In this document: positions 61,920-64,000 of the stretch, piece by piece
Layout of the letters: every line of letters starts with the position of its first letter
How positions within the stretch are numbered: position 1 is the first letter of the stretch
NCBI GenBank assembly: GCA_015698045.1
Contig: BLAL01000156.1
Span: 1,054,001-1,118,000 of the forward strand
Length of the DNA: 64,000 bases
Origin: Rhizophagus clarus
Lineage: Eukaryota > Glomeromycota > Glomeromycetes > Glomerales > Glomeraceae
Direction of reading: 5' to 3'
Notes under the pieces: generated by a model
Database searches by the model: none
Told to the model about the DNA's origin: nothing
What the model saw: the letters and a program-made list of their open reading frames with translations, nothing else
Program-made: the position numbers and the translations under genes

Positions 61920-63064
61920 AATTCCAAACAAAGCAAATAAAGTGTTACTAAATCTCATCGCATGTGAATTTCACGCATTTATGCGTAAAAAAAAACTTTT
62001 TTATTTAAATCATGTGAATTTAATATTTAAAAAATCAACACAGTCAAAAAAAAAACTTCTAGAAGAAATTTTCATTTATTTAAATGGTCAATGAAGAATG
62101 GAGAGTGAAAAAAATTAAACTTTAAATTTTTCCTTCCTAAGTATAGGTCAAATCTCATATTCTCATTTAAGATATTCAAGGCAAATTATGGTAACTATCC
62201 TATTATGCAAATATACATAATTTGATAAGCGTAATATGCGTGAAATAAAATTACTGATGTAATGTAGGGGAATGTCCTAAAATGACCCCAGAATAATCTT
62301 CGTCATTCAAAATTGTACTAATTTTTAAATGACCAATAACAAGTTGACTATTAAATATGGCGTAATGGAATTAAATGAAATTACATAGGTACACTCTATT
62401 TTAAGTGTCAACTAATTGATTATTTGTTTTTTAAAATATATCCACAGTATGATATATTAAGATTAATAAATATTGAATATCTCCACCAGAAAAAATGATA
62501 CTTATAATCGATTAACGGTATTCAAAGTATAACGATCCGTTCGTTAAATACTTTTTCGAATACGGCAGAACATTTAAATCGGTGATAATGTACATTGAAT
62601 TTTTTTCATTGGCACTTTTTAAAAAAAATAAAAGCTATGCTATTTGCTATTATTACTACATAAATATATTACAAAACATTTCATTTAATAACATTGTTCT
62701 AAAACAACAATTATTATTCGATTACATTATCGGCAATAGATGCATATCACTTGCATAACAATAAAATTTCATATGTTTGTGATATTTTTAATACATGAAT
62801 TAACGTCAAGGGGTACTGTACTCGTTTTAAGCCGCTATCGTACATATTGCTACATATGTTTTTAAAATATTTCCGACCACTACCAAGATTAATAAATTTA
62901 ATTCAGATAATTTTATAATTACAAAGCGTTATTTCCTTCTGCATATTAATGATAATCGAATTGGTACCAATGAATTGTATCTAATTCGGAGAATACTCGG
63001 AGTAGTCACAAAGATATTGTCGGTTGTAAATTTTGGTAATATGCAAAATAACAATCCTATTGGT

Positions 63065-63175
63065 GAGAAATATTCGCCCTAAAAACTTTAAAAAAATATT
63101 GGGCTAAAAAGGTCGTGTGATGAACATATCTGGCCAATCAAGCTAAACCTAAACCATCTCGTAAAATGTAACCTT
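63065..63175. mobile_element. Diverged relic of the 38404 MITE family
   Basis: The interior sequence TTCGCCCTAAAAACTT, then AAATATTGG(G)CTAAAAAGGTCG and GGCCAATCAA.CTAAACCT follows the MITE interior at 38471-38560. The 40-bp terminal arms are missing, so this is an old, immobile copy. Confidence 0.55.
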
Positions 63176-63541
63176 TTTTATGCGATATGACGTTCAATAT
63201 TTGAACTCAGTTCTTTCTCGGCAAAATTTTACTCAGGGTCAACTTGCTTTTTGTCCCCAACAACTTTTTTGGCGTTTCTTTAATTTAAACTAATCTTATT
63301 ATTCCCTAGCATTTTCTTGATTAGTTTTGAAAAATTGTTTCATGCCTTGTTTATTGATATGATGATCATTAAAATAATTTTTTTTTTTTTTTGTTTTTCA
63401 AAGGAAATTCGCTCAATTTAATATAACTTAACACGTCATATCACTTATGTAATGCATTATGAAATGATAAATATGAAACAAGAATTTTAAGTTTAGGTTA
63501 TGGAAAAGTATTAAAATTTTTTTTCCACGCCTCATTATTAT

Positions 63542-63586
63542 TCTTTTTTTTTTTTAAAAAAAAAAAATTAATTAATTATTATACAT

Positions 63587-63629
<43 letters not shown>

Positions 63630-63716
63630 GCACGGGTCAATCGGATATGCGAATCGTATTATATTATTATTATTAATTTTTTTTTAAAAAAAAAAAATTA
63701 ATTAATTATTATACAT

Positions 63717-63756
<40 letters not shown>

Positions 63757-63760
63757 AAAC
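63542..63760. repeat. Tandem poly-T block, two copies
   Basis: Two ~90-bp copies of TATTATTATT, a T tract, an A tract, AATTAATTAATTATTATACA and a run of 35-37 T, about 130 bp apart, each followed by a related word (GGGTCAATCGG and AGATCAATCGT). Confidence 0.8.
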
Positions 63761-63958
63761 AGCACACAGATCAATCGTGATATACGAACCAATGTCGAAT
63801 CATACCCCTACTATTAAAAGTATGTATACAACATAAAAAAAAACTGTACGATAATTTTTTTCTTCTAGTTAAAGCAAAGCAAAAATAAATAAAATATTCG
63901 TATACTGTACAACCCAAAAATTATACAATAAGATTCGCATGCCGATTGACCCGTGCGC
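63628..63958. repeat. Long inverted repeat at the window end
   Basis: GCGCACGGGTCAATCGG..ATGCGAATC (63628-63654) and its complement GATTCGCAT..CCGATTGACCCGTGCGC (63932-63958) are exact apart from one small gap. The loop is about 280 bp. Confidence 0.7.
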
Positions 63959-64000
63959 TGTTCAAAAAAAAAAAAAAAAAAAAAAAATTTTTTTATGTAA

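Larger units (their letters stand above)
61920..64000. repeat. Family B array, diverged unit e (cut by window end)
   Basis: In order it matches 30690 to about 33450: ATCGCATGTGA..TTTCACGC, CGGCAGAACATTTAAATC, CCGCTATCGTACATATTGCTAC (about 62832), and finally the CCGTGCGCTGTT word before a poly-A tract (compare 33420 and 42562). In other units the family B start lies about 3-3.7 kb after the CCGTC-ATCGTA marker, so a fifth gene, if present, would lie beyond the window. Confidence 0.6.

Noticed and set aside
61691-61936. 81-codon minus-strand frame following TTTCAG, exon-like
   Set aside because: No start codon and no partner exon with a donor could be found nearby.

Overview
The window looks like fungal nuclear DNA, most likely from an arbuscular mycorrhizal fungus of the Rhizophagus irregularis type (Glomeromycotina). 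The reasons are extreme A+T richness with long poly-A/T tracts, very sparse genes, spliceosomal introns (GTAAGT donors, pyrimidine-rich acceptors), a Myb/HMG-like regulator, and intronless LRR proteins that end in an NYDWQAW signature I associate with Rhizophagus. The assignment is inferred from composition and protein style; no rRNA or tRNA was seen to confirm it.

Layout. (1) 0.1-8.8 kb: two tandem copies of a ~4-5 kb unit, each with one small intronless gene (family A: 93 and 94 aa). A third, truncated family A copy lies at 14.9 kb. (2) 15.4-16.7 kb: a probable non-autonomous DNA transposon. (3) 17.5-30.5 kb: three LRR genes plus an LRR pseudogene, in mixed orientation, sharing conserved upstream blocks; a second, TAA-flanked MITE-like element lies among them. 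(4) 32-52.6 kb: an array of four units of ~4-6 kb, each built around one member of a second family (family B: three two-exon genes of 189, 210 and 193 aa, and one exon-2 relic). The four units are best read as an older pair (a, b) later duplicated as (c, d). A fifth, diverged unit begins near 61.9 kb and runs off the right edge. (5) 54.4-55.3 kb: a ~0.9 kb pure-pyrimidine minisatellite. (6) 58.98-60.19 kb: a 402-aa protein with a basic coiled coil, a degenerate HMG-box-like segment and a Myb/SANT-like domain.

The main observation is that families A and B, which look unrelated by ORF, share a C-terminal module of about 55 residues: SSSY, then an Arg-rich block, then R-x-LP-x-Q-x-TN(D/N)PF and F-x-G close to the stop. 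They also share an upstream motif, CTGCTTTGACGAATTTT. I recognise no known domain in this module. In family B an intron separates the module from a coiled-coil first exon. Two of the three complete B genes keep a second, closer 3' splice site that would replace the module with a short alternative tail. This may be an undescribed, rapidly duplicating family of small basic proteins. Most other ORFs in the window are low-complexity or repeat-derived and are not annotated as genes.
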